A stretch of DNA of 64,000 bases from Geobacter sp. UBA2189 (GCA_002328035.1 DCVL01000039.1:1-64000); one strand, 5' to 3'; shown: positions 8,487-18,321, counted from the stretch's first letter. Numbers and translations are program-made. The notes: generated by a model from the sequence alone, not told the origin.

Positions 8487-10724
8487 ATGTCCGTTCAAGC
8501 TTCCTCTGTGCCACTACCATCTCTTACTCCCAATGCAATTACCGTTCTTGAAAAGCGATATCTGAGGAGGGACGAGTCTGGAAACCCCCTTGAATCTCCT
8601 GCAGATATGTTCAGAAGAGTAGCGGATACCATTGCTGAAGCAGACAAGATCTTTGATGAAAACAGCGAAGTAAAAAAACTGTCTGATCGTTTTTATGAGA
8701 TGATCACCAGCTTTGATTTTCTTCCAAACTCTCCCACACTTATGAATGCAGGACGCGAACTGGGGCAACTCTCTGCCTGCTTTGTCCTCCCCGTCGGTGA
8801 TTCAATTGAAGAGATCTTTGATGCTGTAAAGTACACGGCTATGATTCATAAATCTGGCGGAGGGACAGGTTTTTCATTCTCCCGCCTACGTCCTGCAAAT
8901 GATCTGGTGAAAACTACTACTGGCGTTTCAAGCGGTCCAATTTCTTTTATGCGTGTCTTTGATGCAGCTACTGAAACCATAAAACAGGGCGGAACACGCC
9001 GTGGCGCCAACATGGGTATATTGAGGGTAGATCACCCTAATATCATGGACTTCATAATGTGCAAAGCTGACCAGAAGTTGTTTAACAATTTTAACATCTC
9101 TGTTGGCCTTACCGAGGACTTCATGCAAGCGGTAGAACGTGATGAAGATTTCGATCTCCTGAATCCTCGCGATAAAAGCAAGGTAGGAACACTTAACGCA
9201 CGCAAGGTTTTTCAGCGGATTGTCAATCAGGCCTGGGAAAATGGCGAACCTGGCATTATATTTCTCGATCGTCTTAACAGGGACAATCCAACACCGCATA
9301 TTGGAGAAATTGAATCCACGAATCCATGCGGTGAACAGCCGTTGTTACCTTATGAATCCTGCAATCTCGGTTCACTAAACCTTGGCCGTTTTGTCAAGGA
9401 AGGCTCTATTGACTGGAACCGTCTTAAAGAAGTTGTACATACATCTGTTCATTTTTTGGATAACGTAATTGAAGCAAACAAATATCCACTTAAGCAGATT
9501 CATGATATGACCCATGCAAACCGCAAGATCGGTCTTGGAGTAATGGGTTGGGCTGATATGCTTATAAGACTGCAAATTCCTTACAATTCTGATGAAGCTG
9601 TTAAACTAGGTAAAAAGCTCATGCAGTTTATTAACGATGAAGGTCACATCGCATCTCGTGAACTTGGTCAGAAAAGAGGCTCATTTCCTAACTTTACAGG
9701 TTCAATCTATGACAAAAAAGGGGCTTTACCACAGAGAAATGCTACTGTAACTACCATTGCTCCAACCGGAACAATCTCAATGATAGCCAACGCTTCTTCA
9801 GGAGTTGAACCTCTATTTGCGGTTTCTTATATAAAAAATGTTATGGATGGCACGAAGCTAGTTGAAGTAAATCCAATATTTGAACAATTGGCAAAAGAAA
9901 GAGGGTTTTATTCTGTAGAGTTGATGGAAAAAATTGCAGAGCATGGTACTTTGCATGACATTGAAGAAATACCGGCTGATATCCGTAGAGTATTCGTAAC
10001 TGCACATGATATAACCCCTGAAGATCATATCCAGATGCAGGCAGCCTTCCAGTATCACACCGATAATGCCGTTTCCAAGACGGTAAACTTCCCCAACTCT
10101 GCTACAATTGAGGAGGTTGAGAAGGTTTATATTCTTGCGTACAAGACCGGTTGTAAAGGGGTCACCATTTACCGCGATGGTTCACGTGATGAGCAGGTTT
10201 TATCTACTGCAAAAAAAGATGAGAAAACTACTATTGCCACTATACAACTTGAAGAAGAGAAACATGCTATTAAACGTGAAAGACCAAAGGCTCTTAAGGG
10301 CTGGACATACCAAATGCAGACAGGATGTGGGCCACTTTATGTAACCATTAACGAAGACAAAAACGGACTGTTCGAACTTTTCACAACAATGGGCAAGGCT
10401 GGCGGCTGTGCCGCTTCTCAGTCTGAGGCGATGGGTCGTATGGTTTCTCTTGCCTGGCGTAGCGGAATACAGGCAAGACAGGTTGTAAAACAGCTTATTG
10501 GCATCTCATGTCATTGCCCTTCGGGGTATGGCGAGAGCAGGATACTTTCTTGTGCAGATGCTGTCGCCAAGGCAATTCAGACACATATGCTTGAGAACGG
10601 CTATGATATGAACGCCCAGACTGAAAATCATGAGCGCGGCGCTTGCCCTGAATGTGGAGGGATTGTTGAGCATGAAGGTGGTTGTATGGTTTGCCATATT
10701 TGTGGTTACTCTGAATGCGCCTAA
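8487..10724 (+). CDS. nrdJ: Adenosylcobalamin-dependent (class II) ribonucleotide reductase
   Basis: Reduces ribonucleotides to deoxyribonucleotides using adenosylcobalamin as radical generator, so it works with or without oxygen. The protein is 745 residues. Visible family features are PNSPTLMNAG, the Cys of ACFVLPV, NPCGEQPLLPYESCNLGSLNL (split catalytic Cys/Glu loop), ATVTTIAPTGTIS, and NFPNSATIEEV. The C-terminus carries a Cys-rich zinc-binding tail (CPECGG then CMVCHICGYSEC) of the type involved in redox recycling. There is no N-terminal ATP-cone, so NrdR-level control fits. RBS AAGGAG lies upstream of the ATG. Confidence 0.96.
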   Translation: MSVQASSVPLPSLTPNAITVLEKRYLRRDESGNPLESPADMFRRVADTIAEADKIFDENSEVKKLSDRFYEMITSFDFLPNSPTLMNAGRELGQLSACFVLPVGDSIEEIFDAVKYTAMIHKSGGGTGFSFSRLRPANDLVKTTTGVSSGPISFMRVFDAATETIKQGGTRRGANMGILRVDHPNIMDFIMCKADQKLFNNFNISVGLTEDFMQAVERDEDFDLLNPRDKSKVGTLNARKVFQRIVNQAWENGEPGIIFLDRLNRDNPTPHIGEIESTNPCGEQPLLPYESCNLGSLNLGRFVKEGSIDWNRLKEVVHTSVHFLDNVIEANKYPLKQIHDMTHANRKIGLGVMGWADMLIRLQIPYNSDEAVKLGKKLMQFINDEGHIASRELGQKRGSFPNFTGSIYDKKGALPQRNATVTTIAPTGTISMIANASSGVEPLFAVSYIKNVMDGTKLVEVNPIFEQLAKERGFYSVELMEKIAEHGTLHDIEEIPADIRRVFVTAHDITPEDHIQMQAAFQYHTDNAVSKTVNFPNSATIEEVEKVYILAYKTGCKGVTIYRDGSRDEQVLSTAKKDEKTTIATIQLEEEKHAIKRERPKALKGWTYQMQTGCGPLYVTINEDKNGLFELFTTMGKAGGCAASQSEAMGRMVSLAWRSGIQARQVVKQLIGISCHCPSGYGESRILSCADAVAKAIQTHMLENGYDMNAQTENHERGACPECGGIVEHEGGCMVCHICGYSECA

Positions 10725-10770
10725 GTAGAGAGCCACAGAGACGTACGCCGCCGCCCCCCCATTGAGAAAA

Positions 10771-10845
10771 TGAACTACCCCGCAGCAAGCTACGGGGTAT
10801 CACTTCAGTAATTGTTTTCTCTCGTCGAAGCAAGCTTCAGGGAGT
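10771..10845. repeat. REP-like palindromes sharing a GCAAGC core
   Basis: A near-perfect hairpin, TACCCCG (10776-10782) against CGGGGTA (10793-10799), encloses AGCAAGCT in its loop. About 30 bases on, a second hairpin-like unit again contains AGCAAGCT (about 10826-10835, TCGAAGCAAGCTTCAGG). The shared core suggests one dispersed extragenic palindromic element rather than two unrelated terminators. A run of seven Cs at about 10753-10760 lies just upstream. Confidence 0.5.
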
Positions 10846-10871
10846 TTCACACGTAGAGATTAAAACAACTG

Positions 10872-10907
10872 AACCAGCAGGGCTAAAACCTCCCTATTGG
10901 TTTTTAT
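10872..10907 (+). terminator. Rho-independent terminator after nrdJ
   Basis: AACCA..AGGG pairs with CCCT..TGGTT around a CTAAAACCT loop, followed directly by a T-run (10901-10905). It lies between the convergent nrdJ and flavoprotein genes and could serve nrdJ. Confidence 0.65.
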
Positions 10908-10915
10908 TAAGGTAA

Positions 10916-12268
10916 TTAAATTGACATCATTGCATCTTCTGCTGCCATTACAATGACATTACCAGCAGGGAAGAATGATTGATAAGGCTGGGCAGAATAA
11001 CTTAAAAACGACAGAGCCTCGACTGTCATTTTATTTTGAATGGCAAGGGTTATTAGATCAATTATTGGCGCAACAGGATCCCCACTAACTGCCTGTCCTC
11101 CAATTACTGTGTTATTCTCAGCATTAACAATCAACTTCACCCTGATCTTTTTAGCGCCTGGCATTATAGGAAACATGGTTGTAGCTGTTCCATAACCCGT
11201 AATAACATCATATCCTTGATTTTTTGCAACCTTTTCAGTAAATCCGGTACCACCAATATAGTAACTACCTATTTTAGTCGCAGCTCCATTATAAAAACCC
11301 TGATATGCTATCCTTTTACCTTTTAAGTTTTCGGCCAAAATCCGTGCCATTGGCACTGCATTAGTTGCGAGTTTACCGCCAACAACAGAACCATTAATTG
11401 CACTCTTGAACTGAACTACATCACCGCATGCGTAGATATTTTCAACAGATGTATTCATAAACTCATCAACGACAATTCCCCCATTTTCAATTTTTATATC
11501 TGTTGCCTTTAAAAATTCAAGTTCGGGTCTTACACCTACTGCAAAGACAAGAATAGCATCAAGGTGTTCTGGCTTTGAGCTTGTATTTTTCAATTCTATC
11601 TTTTTACCACTGGTCAGCATGACTGTCTCAGCAACATGGGTTCCCTTAACTGACTGAACAGATTCTCCGAGTATCAGATTAATTCCAGAAGAAAGTAGCA
11701 GCTTACATGGTTCTTCAACCATTTCTGGATCTGCAAGGTTGGGTAAAATGTTTTTTTCCATATCAACCAAATATGTTTCAACATTTACTGCATTTAAAGC
11801 ATATGCCAGCTCAATCCCTATTGCCCCTGCACCAACTACAACCGCTTTTTTTATGCCTTTTTTTAAATAGTTAAGAATTCTCTCCAGGTCATCCTGTTGT
11901 TTAAATGTTAATATTCCTTTTAACTCAACTCCTTTTAAAGCAGGTAGTATAGGATTTGCACCCGTTGCAATAACAAGTTTATTATATTTTAGAATTTCAC
12001 CATTATCGAGTTCTACAGATTGATTTTCCTCATTTACCTTTAACACTTTCGCTCTGATTAATTTTGCACCACTTTCAGTTATATGCTCATCAGACTTGAA
12101 TGTCTTTTCAATATCCAGTATTCCCTCAATCACATATGGGAAAGCACAATATATCATACTGTAATCTTCAGGACGGATTACTGCCATTTTGAACCTGCTT
12201 CCAAGACGCTTGGCAAGCGTAATTCCTGCAGGTCCCCCGCCTATAACAATTAACTCATAATCTCTCAT
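10916..12268 (-). CDS. FAD/NAD(P)-dependent oxidoreductase, CoA-disulfide reductase / NADH oxidase type
   Basis: A 450-residue flavoprotein disulfide reductase. The FAD-binding motif IGGGPAGI is at the N-terminus, and the active-site segment SMIYCAFPYVIEG has a single Cys (about residue 41) in the position used by CoA-disulfide reductases and NADH oxidases. The NAD(P)-binding motif VVGAGAIGIELA is near residue 145 and the second FAD motif (IYACGDV) near 285. Such enzymes reduce CoA disulfide, polysulfide or oxygen; which one applies here cannot be told. It is monocistronic, convergent with nrdJ. Confidence 0.88.
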   Translation of the reverse strand: MRDYELIVIGGGPAGITLAKRLGSRFKMAVIRPEDYSMIYCAFPYVIEGILDIEKTFKSDEHITESGAKLIRAKVLKVNEENQSVELDNGEILKYNKLVIATGANPILPALKGVELKGILTFKQQDDLERILNYLKKGIKKAVVVGAGAIGIELAYALNAVNVETYLVDMEKNILPNLADPEMVEEPCKLLLSSGINLILGESVQSVKGTHVAETVMLTSGKKIELKNTSSKPEHLDAILVFAVGVRPELEFLKATDIKIENGGIVVDEFMNTSVENIYACGDVVQFKSAINGSVVGGKLATNAVPMARILAENLKGKRIAYQGFYNGAATKIGSYYIGGTGFTEKVAKNQGYDVITGYGTATTMFPIMPGAKKIRVKLIVNAENNTVIGGQAVSGDPVAPIIDLITLAIQNKMTVEALSFLSYSAQPYQSFFPAGNVIVMAAEDAMMSI

Positions 12269-12531
12269 TTTCAGACTTTTCTCCTTAATCTAGAATATAA
12301 ACAAGACAAAACATTAAAAATATCTTACAAATATAATGCCAATATAAAAATATTCAATATATACAGATTATTAAAACAAAATTATAATACAATAAAATCA
12401 ATATAAAGTAATTTTAAGGAATATAGGTAGCTGTTTTGCTACTGTTAAATACTACTGAACGCTACTCAATGAGTATTCTTTAAGAATGATAAGGAAGGTA
12501 TATAGAAGGGAAAAATTATGAGGTTTAGGCT
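12269..12531. other. AT-rich non-coding spacer
   Basis: A strongly AT-rich spacer between the pilQ terminator and the start of the flavoprotein gene. It should contain the flavoprotein promoter on the minus strand, but I cannot pick a convincing -35/-10 pair among many AT-rich candidates. No ORF or repeat was recognised. Confidence 0.4.
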
Positions 12532-12557
12532 GGGTGAACAGATTACTCTGTCCACCC
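12532..12557 (-). terminator. Terminator hairpin after pilQ
   Basis: GGGTGAACAGA (12532-12542) pairs with TCTGTCCACCC (12547-12557) across a four-base loop, with one mismatch. It lies 16 bases after the pilQ stop on the minus strand. The downstream T-run is weak and discontinuous, so the hairpin may act as an imperfect terminator or as an mRNA-stabilising structure. Confidence 0.55.
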
Positions 12558-12572
12558 AAAGTGTGATATTTT

Positions 12573-15248
12573 TTAAACAGGGTTATTAAGGTTAGTAAGT
12601 ATGCGAGGAGTAATAAAAATCAACAGCTCTGTTTTTGTCTTTCTGTAACTGGTAGACTTAAATAGATTTCCAAAGATTGGAACATCCATCAGCCAAGGAA
12701 GACCTTCTTCACCTTCCTGTTCATCATCTACAAATATTCCACCAATAACAGTTGTTTCACCATCCCTCAAAAGCATTTCTGTAGTTGCCTGCTTCTTATT
12801 AATAGGTGGTGTTGAGGAGGAGGAGGTAGAGTCAACAGCATCATTTTTAGCATCAATCTTTAGGACAATAGTGCCGTTGTTATTTATATGTGGAGTAACT
12901 TCCAGAGACAATGCTGCCTCTACAAACTTTGTCTCAACCTTATCCGAAGTGGAAGAAATGTATGGTATCTGTTTACCTTGGGTGATCTTAGCTGACTTAT
13001 TGTTGAGAGTTGCAACTTTTGGAGAAGATATAATCCTCACTAAACCAGCCTTTGCAGCAGCATTCAATCTCATTGAAAGCTTTACGTTTGCTCCAATTGT
13101 TCCAAATGTTATATCAGCCGCTCCATTGGTACTACCTATAGTTGAGGCACCTGATGAAGGAGTAAGGCCACCAAAAACGGAATTAAGGCTATTTACAAAA
13201 GGCCAGTTTTTCCCTCCAGCAGCAGGATTTGTACCAAGCCCCCAACTAATTCCCAACGATCTTGAAAAATCTGATTGTGCCTCAACAATCCTGGCCTCAA
13301 TCATTACCTGTTTCTCTGGAACATCCAAATCTTTAAGAATTTTATGCATATCAAGAAGTGCAGGCTTTACATCTTTGACAATAACTTTGTTCGTACGAGC
13401 ATCTGAAGTAATCATTCCACGGTCAGTCTTAATAGCATTAAACTGCGTTACTATACCGGCCAAATCAGCGTAGTTAACCTCAAAGATCTCTGTTTCAAGT
13501 GGCTCAGATTTTAAGGTAGCCTTCCGTATCTCAAGTTCTTCATCCAAAAGCGACTTAAATTTACCCTTACCACGAACAAGAATAATGTTACCATCCTCCC
13601 TTTTATCAAGCCCTTTTGTATCAAGTATTATATCAAGCGCCTGATCCCAAGGGACATTAACCAGCTTAAGGCTGATATTACCGGTTACTTCATCACCAAG
13701 AACAAAGTTTTTATTACTTACTTCTGATAAAAGCTGAAATATCTTTCTAACCTCTGCATCTGCAAATTCAAGAGTAACCTTACGACCGGAATAACCCTTC
13801 TTAATACTGGCACTCATCTTATCATTATTTGTTATCTGTTCAGCCTCTAGAGCTGCGGCAGCTGCAGGAGCAGCTTTTTGAGAGGTTTTAGCAGTAACTT
13901 CAGACTGTTGACTTGTATATTGTTTTGCAGTCTGTTTAAAATCAAGGTATACAACATCAGCTTCCTGTTTTAAATTGTACTCGGCATTTACCTTGAGCGT
14001 TGCTCTTATCATTACATCACTGCCAGCTTTTGTCTTTACAAGCACTGGCGTAATCCTCAAAACTGGAGAATTAAATTCACGGGTTTCGAGGGATCTCTGT
14101 AGATTTTTGGGCAACTGAGCATTTTTAATTCTAAATGATACATTTGTAGCTGATTTAATCGGTTGTTCAACAGTAGATACACCGTTTAACTTTACGATAA
14201 CCCTACTCAACTCACCCACAGTCTGAAAATCTATCGCCGTTACTTGCAATACGGACTTTGCAGGGATTGCCTGTTTGGTAATTACCGTGCTATCAGGAAA
14301 TACATTTTCTGATTTAGATTGCTTTGCAATAGCAGATGCAGGAATTACAGCTTCTTTACGATTATTCGTCTGATTAAATGAAACCTGTAAACCTGTAGAT
14401 GTTTTTATAATAGTAGCATCAGACAAGCTACCGTTGGAGGAATCGAGTACAATCCTTACTTTATCGGTATAACTACCAACTCTGGCAGTAGAAACGCCAA
14501 AGGCGTTTAGCTGAACAAGCTTTTCTGGAATGCTGGCCTTTGCACCAGGAATATCGATAATCACTCTTTCCGGCTTATTCAGACGAAACGTTTTATACTC
14601 TTTAACTACCACACCTGTCTCAATCTCAATAAAGTCCGAAGCAGCTCTGATCCCTGCTATTACGGGAACTGAATTATCAGCATTAAAGACTTTTTCTTGT
14701 TTACTATCAGATTTAGAACTGGTTACCAGAGGCTTTGAATCAGCAGATTTTCCCGTAGAAACTGGATTTTCAGATTTTGAAGACTCTATATTTGCCTGTG
14801 TTTTGAAACCTGGAAAGCTGATTTTTAATTCGCCGGGCTTTTCGGTTGAAGGTATGATCACCGGTTCTAAATCCTGAGCAAGAAAGATCTCCATCCTTGT
14901 AAGGACGCCGGCATCGGTATCAAAACGCTTGAGAGCAACTCCTTTAACCGGACCTTTATCAATTTTCAGGTTTGATAAAGACTCTGCTGGAGCTGTTTGA
15001 GAAAAATCCAGCACGAGACGACTGGGGGATGATGTTTTATAACTTGTATAAGTAGCAGGAACTGACATGGTAACGACCAATTCCGCCCCTTCACCATCTC
15101 CAACCAGTTGTACTGACTGAATCATGGTTCTTGTAACATTCTGTTCCTGTTGTTCCGTTGCCGTGGCTGTACTGATTAACGCAAAGACAATCAGCACTGA
15201 ACAGAGTATAAAAGCGACAAATGATTTCATACTGGTAATCCTTTTCAT
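12573..15248 (-). CDS. pilQ: Type IV pilus secretin PilQ
   Basis: Outer-membrane secretin through which the pilus passes. The chain is about 891 residues. After a signal peptide (hydrophobic residues about 10-30, TATA before mature chain) come two or three AMIN-type segments in the first 450 residues (for example VVVKEYKTFRLNKPERVIIDIPG), which bind peptidoglycan. The STN/secretin N0 region follows (VTLEFADAEVRKIFQLLSEV) and then the secretin core ending in TELLIFITPRI. I start at the ATG at 15248 because AAGGAG lies eight bases ahead; the GTG at 15257 overlaps that site. It is the last gene of the pilM-Q cluster. Confidence 0.96.
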   Translation of the reverse strand: MKRITSMKSFVAFILCSVLIVFALISTATATEQQEQNVTRTMIQSVQLVGDGEGAELVVTMSVPATYTSYKTSSPSRLVLDFSQTAPAESLSNLKIDKGPVKGVALKRFDTDAGVLTRMEIFLAQDLEPVIIPSTEKPGELKISFPGFKTQANIESSKSENPVSTGKSADSKPLVTSSKSDSKQEKVFNADNSVPVIAGIRAASDFIEIETGVVVKEYKTFRLNKPERVIIDIPGAKASIPEKLVQLNAFGVSTARVGSYTDKVRIVLDSSNGSLSDATIIKTSTGLQVSFNQTNNRKEAVIPASAIAKQSKSENVFPDSTVITKQAIPAKSVLQVTAIDFQTVGELSRVIVKLNGVSTVEQPIKSATNVSFRIKNAQLPKNLQRSLETREFNSPVLRITPVLVKTKAGSDVMIRATLKVNAEYNLKQEADVVYLDFKQTAKQYTSQQSEVTAKTSQKAAPAAAAALEAEQITNNDKMSASIKKGYSGRKVTLEFADAEVRKIFQLLSEVSNKNFVLGDEVTGNISLKLVNVPWDQALDIILDTKGLDKREDGNIILVRGKGKFKSLLDEELEIRKATLKSEPLETEIFEVNYADLAGIVTQFNAIKTDRGMITSDARTNKVIVKDVKPALLDMHKILKDLDVPEKQVMIEARIVEAQSDFSRSLGISWGLGTNPAAGGKNWPFVNSLNSVFGGLTPSSGASTIGSTNGAADITFGTIGANVKLSMRLNAAAKAGLVRIISSPKVATLNNKSAKITQGKQIPYISSTSDKVETKFVEAALSLEVTPHINNNGTIVLKIDAKNDAVDSTSSSSTPPINKKQATTEMLLRDGETTVIGGIFVDDEQEGEEGLPWLMDVPIFGNLFKSTSYRKTKTELLIFITPRILTNLNNPV

Positions 15249-15260
15249 CGGGAACACTCC

Positions 15261-15833
15261 TTACGGTTTCCTCAGCAAGGGAATTCTGATTGTTTCTTTA
15301 CGTATTTTATTATTATCATCACGGAACTGCTCAAGAACATCAACACCTGACTGATCAATTTTTATAACCTTGCCCTCATTTTTACCCATGGTCATTCCAA
15401 CTCTAAGAACATATCCCTTGTTACCAGGATCAACAACCATAGCCTTATTGCCTTTTGGGTCGTTTACAGTTCCAATTAGGCGGAATTGTGAAACATCAAA
15501 ACTGTGTATTGGCAACCTCGGTTTCATTTCACGCTTTTGTTTTGCAATATCAGCCGGAGTTAATGCCTTAACCGAAACAAAGGGTTTGAATGGATCCTTT
15601 TTTGTGCTGAAATCGAGCTGATTTGTCTGAGCTGGCGCCATTTTAACAGAACTAATCTGCTTCTGAATCACCGGTTTTGAAGGCTGTGCCGATGTTGCTG
15701 GCGGAGTTACAGGTAGTGGAGCCGGTGGCGCAGCCTGCTGCTTCTTGCAGCCCACAAACAAAGAGAGGCTACAAAGAAGTCCTGTCAGCAAAAACCGTTC
15801 CAGATTATTATTTTTTTGGCTTCTTCGTATCAT
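15261..15833 (-). CDS. pilP: Type IV pilus assembly lipoprotein PilP
   Basis: Inner-membrane lipoprotein that links the PilN-PilO complex to the secretin PilQ. The N-terminus has a hydrophobic segment ending in the lipobox LFVGC (about residue 29), then a Pro/Ala-rich linker. The C-terminal beta domain contains DPFKPFV and FRLIGTVNDPKGNKAMV, typical of PilP. At 190 residues the length is normal. Its start overlaps the pilO end by 26 bases, and it lies 12 bases before pilQ. Confidence 0.94.
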   Translation of the reverse strand: MIRRSQKNNNLERFLLTGLLCSLSLFVGCKKQQAAPPAPLPVTPPATSAQPSKPVIQKQISSVKMAPAQTNQLDFSTKKDPFKPFVSVKALTPADIAKQKREMKPRLPIHSFDVSQFRLIGTVNDPKGNKAMVVDPGNKGYVLRVGMTMGKNEGKVIKIDQSGVDVLEQFRDDNNKIRKETIRIPLLRKP

Positions 15834-16413
15834 CCTTGATCTCTTCCTTGCCTAGGAACCGAAATGTTGTAGCTAAACAGTTAACCTTGGTCATCATTCG
15901 GTTATTTACATTCTTAACCTCGGCAAAATCAACATTGGCAATATTGACAATTCTTGGAAGGTTGGCAACTGCAGCAAAAAAATTGGCTACACTGTAATAA
16001 GAGCCATATATGGTTATATCAACCGGTACTTCAGCATAAAAATCTTTTTTCACTTCCGGTTTTGGCTTGAATACCAGAAAGTCAAGCCCCGCACCTTTAC
16101 CGTTAGCAGTAATACTGGTTAAAAGAGATGGTATTTCTTTAGAGTTTGGCAGCTCTGTAAGAGCCTTTTCAAGCTCTAGATTTAAATCATTATATTCTTT
16201 CTGCAGTTTTGGCAGATTGTTCGCTATTCTTGTTTTTTCCTCAACCTCTGCATAGAGTTTAACCTGCTCAGCCCTTAGCTGTGTAAGCTGTTTCTGTTTA
16301 GGCATGTACAAAAACCAAACCAAAACCACAGCCTCAATTAGCAGCACAGCAACAAGTATTGCTATTTTTTGCTTATTAGGTAGCTTAAGTACTTTTTCAA
16401 CTCTGGGATCCAT
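15808..16413 (-). CDS. pilO: Type IV pilus inner-membrane protein PilO
   Basis: Bitopic inner-membrane alignment protein. A short cytoplasmic N-terminus is followed by one membrane segment (about residues 17-37, IAILVAVLLIEAVVLVWFLY), a coiled-coil stretch (LRAEQVKLYAEVEEKTRI..), and a C-terminal ferredoxin-like fold ending in a Lys-rich tail. Start chosen at the ATG at 16413, eight bases after AAGG; the GTG at 16422 would add three residues. It dimerises with PilN in known systems. Confidence 0.93.
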   Translation of the reverse strand: MDPRVEKVLKLPNKQKIAILVAVLLIEAVVLVWFLYMPKQKQLTQLRAEQVKLYAEVEEKTRIANNLPKLQKEYNDLNLELEKALTELPNSKEIPSLLTSITANGKGAGLDFLVFKPKPEVKKDFYAEVPVDITIYGSYYSVANFFAAVANLPRIVNIANVDFAEVKNVNNRMMTKVNCLATTFRFLGKEEIKDDTKKPKK

Positions 16414-16446
16414 GGTAGACACCTTTAAGAGGTCTGTTGATTCAAA

Positions 16447-17016
16447 CTATTTTTTGGGTGGTTCTACAACAGGCTTTGCTTCCTCAATTTTAAAACTGAG
16501 ATCAAACCGCTTCAGCTTGTTGCCACTGATATCTTTCTGTTCAGAAACTATCAACTCAACCTTCTCATATGAGGCAGAAGACTCGAGAGCCCTTATAAAT
16601 TGAGCTATCAGCTCTTCGTTAAGAGCGATCCCAGAGATATTAATCTGGCTTCCGTTTTCCTTATATTTTTCAATCCACAACTGGTCTGGAGTCACATCGC
16701 TTAAGGTCGCAAGACGTGTCGCAGGGCCAGTTTTATTTTTTCTCAACAAGGTAAGTATATCCAGTTTTTTCTTAACTTCATCTTTCAGCTTTTTAAGCTG
16801 ATCGAGCTTGCCAATCTTGCTTTTAAGCTCACTTATCTTAGCATTGGCTGCTGTTATATCTTTCTGGGTACTCGAAATCTGTCCAAGCTTAATCCCCCAA
16901 AGGGCAAGAACAACGACAAGAACTACAACAATACTGGCAGCAAAGATAAAAATCTGCTGAAGCGCAGTTTCTTTCTTTTTAGCGGCACGAACCGGGAGTA
17001 AGTTAATCCTGATCAT
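16447..17016 (-). CDS. pilN: Type IV pilus inner-membrane protein PilN
   Basis: Bitopic inner-membrane protein of 189 residues. The conserved N-terminal MIRINLLPVR is the segment that binds the cytoplasmic PilM groove in characterised systems. One membrane span follows (about residues 22-45), then a coiled coil (KISELKSKIGKLDQLKKLKDEV) and a C-terminal ferredoxin-like domain. The ATG overlaps the pilM stop (ATGA). Confidence 0.95.
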   Translation of the reverse strand: MIRINLLPVRAAKKKETALQQIFIFAASIVVVLVVVLALWGIKLGQISSTQKDITAANAKISELKSKIGKLDQLKKLKDEVKKKLDILTLLRKNKTGPATRLATLSDVTPDQLWIEKYKENGSQINISGIALNEELIAQFIRALESSASYEKVELIVSEQKDISGNKLKRFDLSFKIEEAKPVVEPPKK

Positions 17017-18071
17017 TTATCCCCAACCCTCCGTATGGCCAATCCCACGCCAACAGCCATAAGTGGCGCTATCTCCTGAAGGTACTCAGCATCAAAATCT
17101 TTATCATTGTATCTTATATTTTCAAAAGGATTCAAAGTTCCAACTTCAATGCCAAGCTTTTCGGCAACTGTCTCTTTAAAGCCGGCCATTTTTGAACAGC
17201 CCCCACTCATTCTTAACCTTACAATACGATCTTCACCAGATGCAGAAGAGTTATAAAAATCTATCGATCTTCTTATTTCCTGTGCAAGTGACTCATTTAT
17301 ACGAGCAATTACCTCTGAAACATGACTGCTCATCTGTTCAGAAACAAGCATCTTCATTGTTTCTGCCTCTTGTGCAGTAACCCCCAACTGTTTTTGTATC
17401 TCTTCTGTATACTGGTTTCCACCCATCTGGACATCACGAGTAAACAGAGAGATTCCGTCTTTTACAACATTGATATTCATAACACCGGCGCCTACATTAA
17501 CCAGCGCAACAACTTCATCATTTACAGGGCTAGTAATCTCAAACGAGTTTTGAACTGCAAAAGAATCGACATCCATTACATTTAAAGCCATCCCTGCATC
17601 GTTAAAAACAGCGATGTAATCGTTAATTATATCTTTCTTGCTTGCAACGAGAAGTACCTGGTTTTTTGAGGGGTCAAGCGGATCAGAGCCAAGAATCTGA
17701 AAATCTATAAACACATCCTTGATATCAAAAGGGATGTATTGCTCTGCTTCCCAGCTTATCTGCTCCTCAAGTTCTTCAGAACTCATTGCAGGCAGAACTA
17801 TTTTACGGATAATCACAGAATTGCCCGATATTGAGCAAGCAGCCTCTTTTGTCTTTATCCCAAGACTGGCTACCAGCTTTTTTATAGCATCGGCAACGGC
17901 AGAACTGTCCATCAAGGTGTTATCAACTATCGCCTCTGGTGGCAGGGGCAAAATTGCAGCATTTAAAAGTTGATAACCATCCTTTGTCTGCCAAAGCTGA
18001 ATCAGCTTTACAGAACTGGAGCCAATATCAATACCGACAAGGTCTTTTTTCTTTTTAAATAGTCCAAACAT
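17013..18071 (-). CDS. pilM: Type IV pilus assembly protein PilM (actin-like ATPase)
   Basis: Cytoplasmic actin-like protein that recruits PilN and helps couple the motor to the membrane complex. The phosphate-1 motif appears as VGIDIGSSSVKLIQL, and a later ALVNVGAGVMNINVV matches the second actin-type phosphate loop; MSGGCSKMAGF is the adenosine motif. At 352 residues it has the normal length. It starts 12 bases after an XRE-type regulator gene and overlaps pilN by four bases. Confidence 0.95.
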   Translation of the reverse strand: MFGLFKKKKDLVGIDIGSSSVKLIQLWQTKDGYQLLNAAILPLPPEAIVDNTLMDSSAVADAIKKLVASLGIKTKEAACSISGNSVIIRKIVLPAMSSEELEEQISWEAEQYIPFDIKDVFIDFQILGSDPLDPSKNQVLLVASKKDIINDYIAVFNDAGMALNVMDVDSFAVQNSFEITSPVNDEVVALVNVGAGVMNINVVKDGISLFTRDVQMGGNQYTEEIQKQLGVTAQEAETMKMLVSEQMSSHVSEVIARINESLAQEIRRSIDFYNSSASGEDRIVRLRMSGGCSKMAGFKETVAEKLGIEVGTLNPFENIRYNDKDFDAEYLQEIAPLMAVGVGLAIRRVGDK

Positions 18072-18083
18072 GACCTTTACCTG

Positions 18084-18290
18084 TCATCCCTGTTCTTGAA
18101 ATACCTTATCCCTGTCTTCCAGGGCATAACCGAGTGCCAGAATAATCTTGCGCATTGTTTCCAGTCTACAACTCTCGCCACGCTCAATCCGATCAATCGT
18201 TACAGTTGAAACTCCGGCCTTACGAGCAAGTTCAGACTTGCTCATCAATTTTTTTTCCCTCAGACTTTTAACATTGTTAGGTGCTTTCAT
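18084..18290 (-). CDS. Small XRE-family helix-turn-helix regulator heading the pil operon
   Basis: A 68-residue protein that is almost entirely one Cro/C1-type HTH domain: LREKKLMSKSELARKAGVSTVTIDRIERGESCRLETMRKIILALGY can be aligned with helices 1-5 (quoted in parts: SKSELARKAGVS is the turn, TVTIDRIERG the recognition helix). It stops 12 bases before pilM and its promoter appears to drive the whole cluster, so it may autoregulate pilus gene expression. This role is inferred only from position. Confidence 0.85.
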   Translation of the reverse strand: MKAPNNVKSLREKKLMSKSELARKAGVSTVTIDRIERGESCRLETMRKIILALGYALEDRDKVFQEQG

Positions 18291-18321
18291 AGCTATCCCG
18301 CAAATTCACTCAAGTTACCTC

